Assembly: GCF_004769635.1 (NCBI RefSeq)
Contig: NZ_RQGH01000023.1
Location: forward strand, 120,329 to 184,328
Source: Leptospira jelokensis
Lineage (GTDB): Bacteria; Spirochaetota; Leptospiria; Leptospirales; Leptospiraceae
DNA: 64,000 nt
Reading direction: 5' to 3'
The notes below the pieces were generated by a model. It searched no databases and had not been told where the DNA came from. It was given only the letters and a program-made list of their open reading frames with translations. The position numbers and the translations under genes are program-made. Shown here one piece after another: positions 16,883 to 26,733 of this stretch (position 1 is its first letter; every line of letters begins with the position of its first letter).

Positions 16883-17107
16883 CTATTTCGTTTTCATGTT
16901 GTACACCCCGTCCCAGTCTTCTGGAGGGGGATCTGCGATGTAATCATCACAACGTTCAATGTAAAGTTTGGACGGGCCGTCTTCTGGATGGATTGCCAAT
17001 GCTTTTTTGAATTCTTCTTTTGCTTCTACAAATTTACGCGATTTGTACAACGTAAGGCCTTGGTTGTAATGGACCAAAACTGACTTCATTTTATCACTTA
17101 CGATCAT
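16883..17107 (-). CDS. 74-residue TPR protein resembling the C-terminal tail of class III adenylate cyclases
   Basis: The protein is a single TPR-like helix pair (YNQGLTLYKSRKFVEAKEEF, then FKKALAIHPEDGPSKLYIERC) ending in PPPEDWDGVYNMKTK. From family memory this arrangement and ending are the usual C-terminus of many class III adenylate/guanylate cyclases, but no cyclase domain is present or adjacent. It overlaps acpS by ATGA and has GGAG five bases before ATG. It might compete with or bind such cyclases (inference). Confidence 0.8.
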   Translation of the reverse strand: MIVSDKMKSVLVHYNQGLTLYKSRKFVEAKEEFKKALAIHPEDGPSKLYIERCDDYIADPPPEDWDGVYNMKTK

Positions 17108-17487
17108 TGGAGCTCCTTATAGAATACGACCACAGCAGTAGAATAGTGGTCCGCATGGCTTATGGACACTGAACTACCTTTAAATCCTTTCTCTCGGAAA
17201 AACTTCTCAGTTTTCCCATGGATGACTAGCGTTTTTTTCCCGAAATTGGTGCCCGCAAGTTCAATCTCGCGCATGTCAGCAACTTCCCCGGGTTCCAAAT
17301 TCAGTGCTTTGATGACTGCCTCTTTGCAAGCGAATCGACCGGCTAAAAATGGAACGGGGTCTTTGTGTTTATGGCAGTATTCCACTTCGTCATCGGTGAA
17401 AACTCGTTTCAAAAACCTGTCGCCATGTTTTTGTAATAAATCTCGAATTCGTTCATTTTCGACGATGTCGTTCCCGACTGATATCAT
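17104..17487 (-). CDS. acpS: Holo-[acyl-carrier-protein] synthase AcpS
   Basis: The 127-residue protein has the two 4'-phosphopantetheinyl transferase motifs: GNDIVENERI near the N-terminus (metal aspartate) and GRFACKEAVIKAL (glutamate and lysine of the active site). It moves the phosphopantetheine arm from CoA to a serine of acyl carrier protein, which fatty acid synthesis requires. Length is typical. It starts 8 bases after the large kinase gene, and its stop overlaps the TPR gene. Confidence 0.97.
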   Translation of the reverse strand: MISVGNDIVENERIRDLLQKHGDRFLKRVFTDDEVEYCHKHKDPVPFLAGRFACKEAVIKALNLEPGEVADMREIELAGTNFGKKTLVIHGKTEKFFREKGFKGSSVSISHADHYSTAVVVFYKELQ

Positions 17488-17495
17488 ATCTGAAT

Positions 17496-20400
17496 TTATT
17501 TACGCCGAAGTTCTGTGAGTCGAGCAAATAATCGGTTGTTTTCCTTGTGGTAAGGTCTCCGTAGCTTTACTCGTTCCGAATAATCAAAGGCTGCACTGTA
17601 GTCACCATTCGCAAACAAAGCTTCTGCAATATAAAATAGTGTCAAACTATCCGAAGGATTTTTTTGTACATAAGAAACTGCAAATTGAAGAGGGAAGGCT
17701 TTGACTCTGTGTTCCGTATACAAATAGATTTTTTGAAAGGACAAGGGTGCGGCGGTGATATCAGAAAAATGGGAGGAAATCATTTTTTCAACCTCAACCC
17801 ATTGTTTTTGTTTGTATAAGGTTAATGCCCTTAAATACACGATGTGTTTTGGATGGGATTTTGGAATGATGATCTCTGAACCAATTCCGGTGTATTCCAC
17901 ACGGATTAGGGATAAATCATCGATGAGGTCTCCATGTTTTTTGATTGCATCTCGAATTAAATTTAAATCACCCATTCCTTCTAAGGATGTTTTTAAAAAC
18001 AATTCATCATCTTCATTCACTTCCATCTCTTCTTCGGATCCAATCAAAATATCATCTCGCCCATCAGATCCAATCAAAAGGACATCACCTTTTTCCATTT
18101 GGAATGTATTGATTTGTAGATTTTTTTTGGAAGCAAGTAGTCCTAGTTTCGCACAAACATAGTTATGTGGGAGAAAAAATGTTTTCCCTTCTCGGTAGAT
18201 GACTGGTCTTGGATGTTCAGCATTTAAAAAGTAAAAAAATCCCGTTTCATCATCAATCAAACATAGGAACATCGATATAAGCATCGAGCCATCAAAGGTA
18301 ACCAATGTATTATGCAATTCAGAATAAGCATTGCTCACCCATTTTTCTGGTGTGATATCTCTCATTTCTTCGGATTGGCCATTCCGTTTGATGATGGCTT
18401 CAAATACAGAACCAATCACAAGAGCACCACTTGCTCCTTGCATGGACTTACCCATAGCATCACCATTGAGTACGACTATGTATTTTTTATTTTGTAATTG
18501 AATGGAAGATGATACACATAAATCTCCACCAATTTCGGAATTCCAATGTTTATAGGTGAACTTCTTTTTTTGTTCCGTAAGGAATTGGATATTCATGTTG
18601 GATGAATTTGCATGATTTTGTGTGAGAGGCTCTATGAGAAGTGATGCTAAAAAATAATCACCGTCCTGTTGTTCTTTTAGCCCTTTCACTTCAGTAAGTG
18701 CTGAATTTAATTCTTTGGTTCGTTCATCCACTTTTTGTTCCAAATTGCTATAGAGTAACGAGTTTTCGATGGAAACAGCAATTTGTGAGGATAATATTTT
18801 GAGAATTTCGACTCTACCTGGTGTAAATGCATCCGTCGTCAAATTGTTTTCCAAATACACAATCCCTACCACCGTGCCATGGCTAAATATTGGATAACAC
18901 AATAACGACTTAGGGCAAAATGATTTTACATATGGATCGTTTTTAAATTCACCTTCTTTTGCTGCATCTCCACAGATCACAACAACACCAGTCCTTACCA
19001 CATAACTGATGATTTGTGAAGGAATTTTCCCTTGGTTGATTGATGCAACTGGTTGATTAAAATCCAATTCAAACGGAGATTCCGAATAAACAGAAACAGA
19101 CTCTGTTTCTAAATTGGATTCCGCGATCACCTGCCATTTCGATTCCAAATTGAGTATAAAATACCCTCTTTCTGCCCCTGCATTTTCTAAAATGATTTTC
19201 ATCATTTTTTCTAATAATCGATTGAGTTGGATTTCTCCTGATATGGTTTGGGAAGCCTTGATGACAGTATTGATATCAAGAGTGGATCCTACATCACCGA
19301 AGATATCTTTTGTTGTGCTAAATAGAGAAAGGTTATCTGTGGAATCAGTTCTAAAATTCCTACCTATGTATTTTTTGAGAGAAATATGTTTTGCTTCTAA
19401 TTGTTTGACTTTAGCGATAAAGCCATACTTTCCATAACGGTAATGTGCTTCCACTAGGTGTAAGTTACTATATTGGTCAAATCCAGTTTCTTTCCACATC
19501 CGAACCAATATTTCATTTGCAATCGCTTCTTCCAAAATATAATTTGATTCTCTTGCAGAAGTGATGGCCGCCTTACAAGTCACAACTGCTTCTGATTTCT
19601 GGTGATTCAAATAAAGTTGGATCGCAGAAATAATTTCATATTTATGTCCAAAATTATCTGGCGAACTTTTAGCCCATACCTTCAAACGATTTCCAAATGA
19701 TTTTAATCGTTTTTCCAAAAATTTTTTAGAATATGATTTTGGTTGGATTTGATTGGTTAATAATTCATACACAACCAGTGCCCCAAAAAAAACATGTTCA
19801 GGCACAAACATCATCCCAAACATTGCACCTTCCAAAGAATCCAGTTTGATAGAAGCTTCAAAGGCTTTTTCAATATCACCTAAAAAGTATTCCAAACGAA
19901 GTGTACACAAATAATAATCGAATAATGCATTCGCATTGCCCGTGACTTGCCATTCTTTTACAATTTCTGATTCTGAAAAATACCTTCCATCTAAACTCAA
20001 CGGGTTTGCAGACTCACTCCGCATATTTTCCACCATTTGCATATTCAATCGATGCACTTGGTAGGCGTGGTGCTGGCGTAAACTCAAAAGGGATGCATCG
20101 TAACGAAGTTGGCTCTTGTACAAATCATCTAAATTTTCCCTGTACAACAATCCTTGAAAATGGATATTGTTGAGAGAATAAGAAGCATATTGTAAATCTC
20201 CCGTTTCCATACCTGCAAGAAAACTATCCCAGAAGATCGGCTTACCTTCTTTGGCGTGGTTTTTCCATGGGGAAATCATACATGCATACATAAAAAGTGT
20301 TCTACATTTGAATGTGGCCGCATTCAAAACATCGACTAATTTAACACCTAACGATCCAAAATCCAAACCTAACTCATAATTCCCAAGTCCAGATCCTTGG

Positions 20401-23210
20401 ATGATTCCCATGGCACAAAATCCAAAGGCACTGAGTTCACACAAACCATAAACCAAACTATAATTGACCATTTTTAAAACGATCACTGGAAATAAATTTG
20501 GTTCTGCCAAAAAAGATGGTGCAATGCATGCATTGAGTAATCGCATGATGGCCAAATACTTAGGGTCAGTTGCTAGTGGTAAATGCTCTAATTCCTGAAT
20601 TGATCTACGCCCTAACTTTAACTTAAACTTGAAGATTTCACGTAAAGGAGACAGTGTAGTCGCATTTTTTGGCAACCTAACACCTAAAAGTCGCAAGGCC
20701 TGTTTTAATGTAACAAGGACTTCTTTCATTTTGTTTTGAGTGACAAGCATCGAAGATTGTAACTCATACACCAAAATTTTATCTAAATCCGTTCTTACAT
20801 GTTTTAAAATGTAGTTAAAACTTGTTTCAGCAGTTTCAAAATTTTTGGATAAATAGGCAGATCTTGCATGTGCCAAATGGAGTCTTAACGTGTTTTCATA
20901 CTGAGAATCCCATTCGGAATCCTCCATATACCGAACCATCCGTTCAAAAAAACTAAAAGCGGCATCATATGCTGATGAGTTTAAAGCTTTAAAGCCCGCC
21001 TTTTCATTTAATGTCCGGAGTTGCACCAATTCTTGGTCCACTTTAATTTCGGACGCACCTAAGTTAAGTTGGTTGACTATGGTAAACAGATGGTCATCAA
21101 GTTTGTACTTATAAAGTATGGATAAGTATGTTTTGCCAATTTTGTAGTGGAGTTTGGATTTTTCTTCAGGTGAGATGATTTTATAAATTGCCTCTCGTAT
21201 TTTATCATGAGTGAAATTTGCATCTTCCAATCCAAGAATCAAAAATTCTTCGTTCGCGAGAGCTACCAAATCGAGCGAAGCCAAATGAAACGGCCGTTCT
21301 GCGATTGTTGCATAAATATCATGCCGAAACCAGTTCCCGATACAAGCAGTTAACTTTAAAGTTTCAATTAGATTGGGAGGCAAAGAATTAATTTTATCAA
21401 CAATCAAATCGATCACATTTTCTGAAATGTTTACGGTATTGATTTTTTCTTTATCCCAAACCCATCGATTTTCAGAAAAACGAATATAGGACCTTTCATA
21501 GAGATTTTTAAACATCTCGTTGACGTGAAAAGGGTTTCCCTTGGTTTTTTTCCAAATGATTTCGGCGATGTTTGCTATTTCGGTCTCAGATAATGACAAT
21601 GTTTCAGAAACCAAAACCGAAATATCTTTTTCACTGAGAGGTTCTAACTTAATTTCAGTGATCGCGGTTTTGGATTCCCTTAACTCTTCTAATAGTCTAA
21701 AAAATGGATCTGTTGGGTATACTTCATTATCTCTGTATGATAAGATGATAAAAAAATATGAAATTTCAGGGTCAGTGATCACTTCCTTCAGGAGTAGGAT
21801 ACTGGAAGAATCTGCCCATTGCAAATCATCCAAAAACATTACCACTGGATGTTCTTTTGTACAAATTGTTCGTAAAAACTTTCGGAACACAATATGAAAT
21901 CGATTTTCAGTTTCTTGGGTGTCAAGTTCCGGAGGTTGGGTCACATCACCTAATAGTTGAGACAATTCCGGAACCACATCCACAATCAACTTTGCATTGG
22001 AACCTAATGCATCCGTTAATGTTTTTTTCCAAATTGTAACCGCAGTTTCATTTTCGGCTAAAAGTTGTTTTACCAAACTTTGGAGTGCCAAGTTAATTGC
22101 ACGGTAAGGAATTGATTTTTTGTATAAATCATATTTCCCTGAAGTAAAATAAGCCCTTTCAATGGTGACAGGTTTTTGTATTTCATTGATGAGAGCAGAC
22201 TTCCCGATTCCAGATCGTCCTGAAATTAAAAACGTTTCAATTTTTCCTTCTGTGGAATTCAAAAACTTTTCTTGAAACGTTTGTAACTGAGATTCCCTTC
22301 CATATAATTTTTTCGGAATTTGGAAACGAGAGGATTTATCGTTTTTAGCAAGTTCCATCTGGAACGAGTCCAATTCATCTTTTCCACTTTCTAAAAATAT
22401 AGATTGGATTGTGATTAGGTCAGACAATAATCCTGATGCTGTTTGGTAACGATCTTCTGGATTTTTTTCCAAAAGTTTCATAATCAAATCAGATATGATT
22501 TTAGGAGCAAAACTCCTTTCTTTCGGCGGGAGTGGAGTCCTTGCTAGATGTGCATGCACCATTTCCAAACTATCAGTATACAAAAATGGCAGCTCACCTG
22601 TTATGAGTTGGTACAATGTCACACCTAACGAATAAAAGTCGGTTCGGTAATCCACAGTTCGGTTCATCCGACCTGTTTGTTCCGGTGAAATGTGTGCAAG
22701 TGTACCAGTTAAATTTTGATTTAATGGAAGATAAAAACTTCGATGGGTAAGTAGTGTTGCTGATCCAAAATCAATAATTTTGATTTTTCCTGATTCTGGT
22801 TGGTAAATCACATTTTGTGCTTTGATATCGTTGTGAACGATTTTTGCTTTATGGATGTCTACGAGTGCCTTACAAATTTCTATGGAGATATTTAAAAAAC
22901 TATGCAAACTCCCATTTTTTCCACTCAGTTGGAGTTTGGATAGATCGGTATAATTTACATATGGGAAAACAATTGCGACTGTATTTTGATAAGATTCAAA
23001 ACTGATTGGTTTTAATGTATATGCAGAATCTAATGATTTTAATATTTCATATTCGTTTTTAAATCTTGTGATTTCATGGTTGTCCGGATAGTCTCGGTTT
23101 AATAATTTCACAACAATTGGATTCGATTTTTCGTCAGATCCTATGTATACAGAACTCCTCTTACCTAAGTGAAGTTCTTTTGTGATGTTATATTTTCCTA
23201 TAGAGAACAA
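17496..23210 (-). CDS. 1904-residue Ser/Thr kinase-ATPase-GAF-SpoIIE phosphatase protein
   Basis: Domains in order: protein kinase (about 7-265) with HNDIKAQN in place of HRD and an intact DFG; STAND-like ATPase with Walker A GRSGIGKSA near 331 and Walker B MFLDDLQWAD near 458; a long helical repeat region; GAF (about 1335-1490); coiled coil; SpoIIE-type phosphatase (about 1518-1770) with GDAMGKSMQGASGA; and a C-terminal TPR-like stretch. It combines kinase and phosphatase activity in one chain, so it may set the phosphorylation state of a partner in response to a GAF ligand. The start is TTG at 23210, with AAGGA seven bases before it. Confidence 0.92.
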   Translation of the reverse strand: MFSIGKYNITKELHLGKRSSVYIGSDEKSNPIVVKLLNRDYPDNHEITRFKNEYEILKSLDSAYTLKPISFESYQNTVAIVFPYVNYTDLSKLQLSGKNGSLHSFLNISIEICKALVDIHKAKIVHNDIKAQNVIYQPESGKIKIIDFGSATLLTHRSFYLPLNQNLTGTLAHISPEQTGRMNRTVDYRTDFYSLGVTLYQLITGELPFLYTDSLEMVHAHLARTPLPPKERSFAPKIISDLIMKLLEKNPEDRYQTASGLLSDLITIQSIFLESGKDELDSFQMELAKNDKSSRFQIPKKLYGRESQLQTFQEKFLNSTEGKIETFLISGRSGIGKSALINEIQKPVTIERAYFTSGKYDLYKKSIPYRAINLALQSLVKQLLAENETAVTIWKKTLTDALGSNAKLIVDVVPELSQLLGDVTQPPELDTQETENRFHIVFRKFLRTICTKEHPVVMFLDDLQWADSSSILLLKEVITDPEISYFFIILSYRDNEVYPTDPFFRLLEELRESKTAITEIKLEPLSEKDISVLVSETLSLSETEIANIAEIIWKKTKGNPFHVNEMFKNLYERSYIRFSENRWVWDKEKINTVNISENVIDLIVDKINSLPPNLIETLKLTACIGNWFRHDIYATIAERPFHLASLDLVALANEEFLILGLEDANFTHDKIREAIYKIISPEEKSKLHYKIGKTYLSILYKYKLDDHLFTIVNQLNLGASEIKVDQELVQLRTLNEKAGFKALNSSAYDAAFSFFERMVRYMEDSEWDSQYENTLRLHLAHARSAYLSKNFETAETSFNYILKHVRTDLDKILVYELQSSMLVTQNKMKEVLVTLKQALRLLGVRLPKNATTLSPLREIFKFKLKLGRRSIQELEHLPLATDPKYLAIMRLLNACIAPSFLAEPNLFPVIVLKMVNYSLVYGLCELSAFGFCAMGIIQGSGLGNYELGLDFGSLGVKLVDVLNAATFKCRTLFMYACMISPWKNHAKEGKPIFWDSFLAGMETGDLQYASYSLNNIHFQGLLYRENLDDLYKSQLRYDASLLSLRQHHAYQVHRLNMQMVENMRSESANPLSLDGRYFSESEIVKEWQVTGNANALFDYYLCTLRLEYFLGDIEKAFEASIKLDSLEGAMFGMMFVPEHVFFGALVVYELLTNQIQPKSYSKKFLEKRLKSFGNRLKVWAKSSPDNFGHKYEIISAIQLYLNHQKSEAVVTCKAAITSARESNYILEEAIANEILVRMWKETGFDQYSNLHLVEAHYRYGKYGFIAKVKQLEAKHISLKKYIGRNFRTDSTDNLSLFSTTKDIFGDVGSTLDINTVIKASQTISGEIQLNRLLEKMMKIILENAGAERGYFILNLESKWQVIAESNLETESVSVYSESPFELDFNQPVASINQGKIPSQIISYVVRTGVVVICGDAAKEGEFKNDPYVKSFCPKSLLCYPIFSHGTVVGIVYLENNLTTDAFTPGRVEILKILSSQIAVSIENSLLYSNLEQKVDERTKELNSALTEVKGLKEQQDGDYFLASLLIEPLTQNHANSSNMNIQFLTEQKKKFTYKHWNSEIGGDLCVSSSIQLQNKKYIVVLNGDAMGKSMQGASGALVIGSVFEAIIKRNGQSEEMRDITPEKWVSNAYSELHNTLVTFDGSMLISMFLCLIDDETGFFYFLNAEHPRPVIYREGKTFFLPHNYVCAKLGLLASKKNLQINTFQMEKGDVLLIGSDGRDDILIGSEEEMEVNEDDELFLKTSLEGMGDLNLIRDAIKKHGDLIDDLSLIRVEYTGIGSEIIIPKSHPKHIVYLRALTLYKQKQWVEVEKMISSHFSDITAAPLSFQKIYLYTEHRVKAFPLQFAVSYVQKNPSDSLTLFYIAEALFANGDYSAAFDYSERVKLRRPYHKENNRLFARLTELRRK

Positions 23211-23219
23211 ATAAAATCC

Positions 23220-23984
23220 TTACTTAGCCGTTTTCCCACCATCAACAGGGATCACTGCACCTGTAATAAAAGCAGCGCCTTCCCCGCATAACCAAACACA
23301 GGTTTTAGCAACTTCCTCAGGTGTTGCCATCCTTCCCAATGCATACGATTTCATTCTTTCCTTTTTAACTTCTTCAGGATTGGGAACGTTTGCATAAAAA
23401 ACATCATCCATGTCTGTTTGAATGCCACCTGGACAAAGTGCAATCACTCGAATTCCATTAGCTCCATATTCCAATGCAGCTGATTTCGTAAGACCAATGA
23501 TCCCATGTTTTGTCATGGAGTAAGGACCTGCCTTTTCTTTTCCTCGAAGTCCAAGAGCAGAGGAAACATTGATGATGGCACCACCATTCCCTTGTTTTAA
23601 AAATTGTTTTAGTTCAAATTGCATCGAAAGAAAAGTTCCTTTTAAATTCACATCCATCACTGAATCAAAAATATCTAATGGATATTCTGCTGTAGTTTTT
23701 AGAACACCTGAGATACCTGCATTGTTCACAGCGACATCTATTTTGCCATATTCTCCTGCAACTGCTTCAACAAAATTACGAACCGCTTCCGATTGTGTGA
23801 CATCACATTTATAAAAGAGACCCTTCCCACCTTGATTTTGAAGAAGAGAAAGTGTATCTTCCCCTTCTTGTTTACGTCGTCCACAAAATCCAACCACATA
23901 ACCTGCGTTTGCAAATTCTAAAACAATGGATCTACCTAATCCCGATGTTCCTCCAGTGACTAATGCTACTTTTTTCTCTTTCAT
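23220..23984 (-). CDS. SDR-family oxidoreductase, FabG-like
   Basis: The 254-residue enzyme shows TGGTSGLG, NNAGISG, the serine in NVSSALG, YSMTK (YxxxK) and PVDGG near the end, all classical SDR features. FGRR-type basic residues (CGRRKQEG) after the second strand favour NADP(H). It could be a 3-oxoacyl-ACP reductase paralogue or a sugar/alcohol dehydrogenase; the genomic context does not decide. It overlaps the PilZ gene by four bases at its start. Confidence 0.88.
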   Translation of the reverse strand: MKEKKVALVTGGTSGLGRSIVLEFANAGYVVGFCGRRKQEGEDTLSLLQNQGGKGLFYKCDVTQSEAVRNFVEAVAGEYGKIDVAVNNAGISGVLKTTAEYPLDIFDSVMDVNLKGTFLSMQFELKQFLKQGNGGAIINVSSALGLRGKEKAGPYSMTKHGIIGLTKSAALEYGANGIRVIALCPGGIQTDMDDVFYANVPNPEEVKKERMKSYALGRMATPEEVAKTCVWLCGEGAAFITGAVIPVDGGKTAK

Positions 23985-25240
23985 TGGATTTCCCTATCTT
24001 CGATCAATCTTCCATAACGATTGATGGCTTCCTTCACATTTGCTTTGTCCAAATCCGAAATTTCATCAAATCGGAATCCAGCGAAGAAGGTATCTTCATT
24101 ATTATCGTCTTCTTTTATCCATAATAAAGTACAAGTTCCATGTACGAAACCAACAATATCAAAATGCATAAAAAATTCTAATCGTTGCGCTGCAAAAATA
24201 CTGCCTGGATGAGCCCCTGAGCACCGCACCATAAACCCAGAATTGGATATATTTTCAATGGTCGAAACGATATTCCTTCCATTTTCACGAATGGAGATAT
24301 TGTTCTTAAATCGATCCAAAATTCGGAACCTAGGATCGATTTCATAAACTTCTTCCTGTGTGCTTTTTAGGCGTTTGTACACTTTGAGAGGAAGGATACT
24401 TGCTGCCATTTCGATACGAGTGATTTCTTGATTTTCCTGGTATGCAGTGATTTCTAATTTTGAGTAGTTCCAATAACCTGCTTTACTGAATTTTACTTCT
24501 TTTGCTTTTGCTCTCATTTTGATGGGCATATTCATTTTTGCGTACTGCAAAAACTCTGAGTTGAGATATAATAATAAAAAAGTAACATCTTCAAATGGAA
24601 CTTTGCCATACATATGATTGCACGCGATTCCAAATTGTCTAGATGCTTCTACAATTTGCATTCCAGAAATATGTTTTAAGTTGGGTGGAGAATAATACTT
24701 ATGATTTGGTGGGATGTATAGGTTTGCGAAAAAAGTATCTTTTTTTGTAATCTCAGGGAAACGTTCAAAGATTTCTGAGATCATGGATTTTTCCACATTG
24801 CCAATATAATAATCTCTACGTTTGATCATTTGCAAAATGCGGATTTCGTCTGCTTCAGTCACTGTATCATTTAAAACAAATTGTTCCGTCTCTTCGTCAT
24901 AATGATAGAACTGACTTAAAAAATCGCGACCAGCATTATCAATATTAGCTTCGTTTAAAATTCGTTCAGCAGATACTTTTGAAATCCGAAATGGAATTGT
25001 TTTTAGTTGGAAATAACTTCCAGTCGCATCGTTTCTCTCTCGGTAGTATTGGAGGAGGAAGTCTTTGTCTTTTTGGTTTAGGTTCGATAAAACAGAATTG
25101 GAAAAAACATCAGCCTCAATCATTCTAGGCAATGCCCTTCTGATATTGGCTACAAAACTATCGTCTTGGAAATATGTCCTTGTGAATCGTTTGTCGAGAG
25201 GTAAACTTTCGGGGATCTCTTCTTTTTCGGAAACCTTCAT
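23981..25240 (-). CDS. PilZ-domain protein with long unassigned N-terminal region
   Basis: A 419-residue cytoplasmic protein. The last third (about 305-400) looks like PilZ: R-x-x-x-R-like start, NISNSGFMV matching (D/N)xSxxG, and GFRF near the end. The first ~300 residues contain no family I can name and may resemble Leptospira-specific domains. It is probably a c-di-GMP effector. Its ATG at 25240 has a weak ribosome site and is preceded by a strong hairpin. It leads the minus-strand run that ends at 10335. Confidence 0.75.
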   Translation of the reverse strand: MKVSEKEEIPESLPLDKRFTRTYFQDDSFVANIRRALPRMIEADVFSNSVLSNLNQKDKDFLLQYYRERNDATGSYFQLKTIPFRISKVSAERILNEANIDNAGRDFLSQFYHYDEETEQFVLNDTVTEADEIRILQMIKRRDYYIGNVEKSMISEIFERFPEITKKDTFFANLYIPPNHKYYSPPNLKHISGMQIVEASRQFGIACNHMYGKVPFEDVTFLLLYLNSEFLQYAKMNMPIKMRAKAKEVKFSKAGYWNYSKLEITAYQENQEITRIEMAASILPLKVYKRLKSTQEEVYEIDPRFRILDRFKNNISIRENGRNIVSTIENISNSGFMVRCSGAHPGSIFAAQRLEFFMHFDIVGFVHGTCTLLWIKEDDNNEDTFFAGFRFDEISDLDKANVKEAINRYGRLIEDREIQ

Positions 25241-25253
25241 TTTGTATCAACCA

Positions 25254-25285
25254 GGAATCTACTCTAGGATTAGTCCGTAGATTCC
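25254..25285 (-). promoter_or_regulatory. Strong hairpin in the leader of the PilZ gene
   Basis: GGAATCTAC (25254-25262) and GTAGATTCC (25277-25285) form a perfect 9-base stem. Inside, GGA/TCC gives a further 3-base stem around the TTAG tetraloop, with a TCTA bulge. It begins 13 bases before the PilZ start codon, next to its ribosome site. There is no T-run. It may be an operator or an RNA element, possibly linked to c-di-GMP control (inference). It does not match the c-di-GMP riboswitch layout that I know. Confidence 0.45.
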
Positions 25286-25343
25286 AATGGGATACATTTC
25301 AGTGCAAGTAATTTAACATCGATTTGACAAAATTAAGCCAAAT

Positions 25344-25775
25344 TCACCTAACAACAGTTACTGAGCAAGGTGCATAATGTACAACACGATCAGAAACACT
25401 CCCCATGATGAATCGACCCAAGATTCCGTGGCCTCGGCTTCCAATCACAATCAAATCTGCTTTTTCTCTTTCAGCCAATTTGCATATTTCTTCAGCAGGA
25501 TACCCTTCCAATACCACTCGGTTCCATTTCACAGAGGTCTCATCTAAAATAGGATGGATTTTTTCAAACCTTTGTTCAGAGATCCACTTCACACGGTCAG
25601 CTCCTGGTGGCGCTGCATCATAGTATCCTGGTAAGGGACCAAAGTCTTCAATGACTTCTACAACGTAACAGACGGCATTACTGGCTTTGGCAATTGCAAG
25701 CCCAAATTCTAAAGCTTTTGCAGAACTGGGGGAACCATCAATGGGGATGATGAGTTTTTGAATCAATTCTTCCAT
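25344..25775 (-). CDS. Universal stress protein, UspA family
   Basis: The 143-residue protein has the [12 protein letters not shown] opening and the ATP-binding G-x2-G-x9-G(S/T) motif, seen as [17 protein letters not shown], so it probably binds ATP. Such proteins help cells survive starvation or stress. It is single, flanked by 103 and 154 bases of non-coding DNA. A 6-base inverted repeat sits 30-46 bases upstream of its start. Confidence 0.92.
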   Translation of the reverse strand: MEELIQKLIIPIDGSPSSAKALEFGLAIAKASNAVCYVVEVIEDFGPLPGYYDAAPPGADRVKWISEQRFEKIHPILDETSVKWNRVVLEGYPAEEICKLAEREKADLIVIGSRGHGILGRFIMGSVSDRVVHYAPCSVTVVR

Positions 25776-25804
25776 GCAAAGATCCTACCATATCCAAAGG
25801 GTAT

Positions 25805-25821
25805 AGGAAAGTGAATTTCCT
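25805..25821. promoter_or_regulatory. Short palindrome upstream of the usp gene
   Basis: AGGAAA (25805-25810) and TTTCCT (25816-25821) are perfect inverted arms around GTGAA. It is 30-46 bases upstream of the stress protein start and could be an operator or chance. The rest of the 154-base gap (25776-25929) shows no other clear structure. Confidence 0.25.
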
Positions 25822-25929
25822 TTGATAATTGTCAAACGAATCTAACAATCATTCCAAATCCTGTTTTTAAAGTTCGGAAAGAAACCTGTGGTGTGTTCCT
25901 GACAAATCTATTTCAGAATCGGAACCGTT

Positions 25930-26733
25930 TTATTTCTTTCGACCATCGTCTTCTTTTGTGAGGTAGTATGCGACAAGGATGGGTATCGTTGTCACAAGGA
26001 TCACAAATACTGCCACCACATTTGTCACAGGCCTTTGTCTTGGACGAATGAACTCGGTTAACATCCAAATCGGAACCGTAGATTGTTGCCCTGCTGTAAA
26101 CGTTGTGACAATTACTTCATCGAAAGACAAAGCAAAAGACAACATTCCGCCAGCTAACAATGCTGTAGCGATATTTGGCAAAATCACAAAACGAAAGGTT
26201 TGCCAAGGATTGGCTCCCAAATCCATAGAAGCTTCCACCATGGAATGGGAACTCCTACGTAACCTAGCCAAAACATTATTGTAAACAGTAACAATACAAA
26301 ACGTTGCGTGTGCAATGACAATGGTCCAAGTGCTAAAAGGAATTCCAAATAAAGACATGGCCGAGCGAAGTGAAATCCCTGTTACAATCCCCGGAAGTGC
26401 AATCGGTAAAATCACGAGAAAGGAAATAACTTCCTTTCCAAAAAACTGGCTGCGATAAACAGCAAGGCAAGCGAGTGTTCCAAGAAAAATTGCAATGAAG
26501 GTTGATACCAATGCCACTTGTGAAGACAAGATGATGGCTTCCCAAATATCATTCCTATCCCAAGCCACTCCAAACCATTTGGTTGTAAAACCAGGTAGGG
26601 GGAATTGGAATGTTTTTTCATCAGTCGAAAACGCATACATGATGATGATAAGAATCGGAATGTGAATGAATAAAAAACCGAGTAAGGTGGCCGTTTTTAA
26701 TCCAATTGATCCTAAGTTCCATTTAGAGTGCAT
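25930..26733 (-). CDS. potC: Polyamine-type ABC transporter permease (PotC-like)
   Basis: The 267-residue inner-membrane protein has about six helices and the binding-protein-dependent permease EAA loop (MVEASMDLGANPWQTFRFVILPNI). It forms the transmembrane channel with PotB. It overlaps the end of potB by 11 bases and is the last gene of the operon. The PotC assignment rests on order and on similarity to spermidine/putrescine permeases; YdcV of the E. coli Ydc system is an equally good label. Confidence 0.9.
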   Translation of the reverse strand: MHSKWNLGSIGLKTATLLGFLFIHIPILIIIMYAFSTDEKTFQFPLPGFTTKWFGVAWDRNDIWEAIILSSQVALVSTFIAIFLGTLACLAVYRSQFFGKEVISFLVILPIALPGIVTGISLRSAMSLFGIPFSTWTIVIAHATFCIVTVYNNVLARLRRSSHSMVEASMDLGANPWQTFRFVILPNIATALLAGGMLSFALSFDEVIVTTFTAGQQSTVPIWMLTEFIRPRQRPVTNVVAVFVILVTTIPILVAYYLTKEDDGRKK

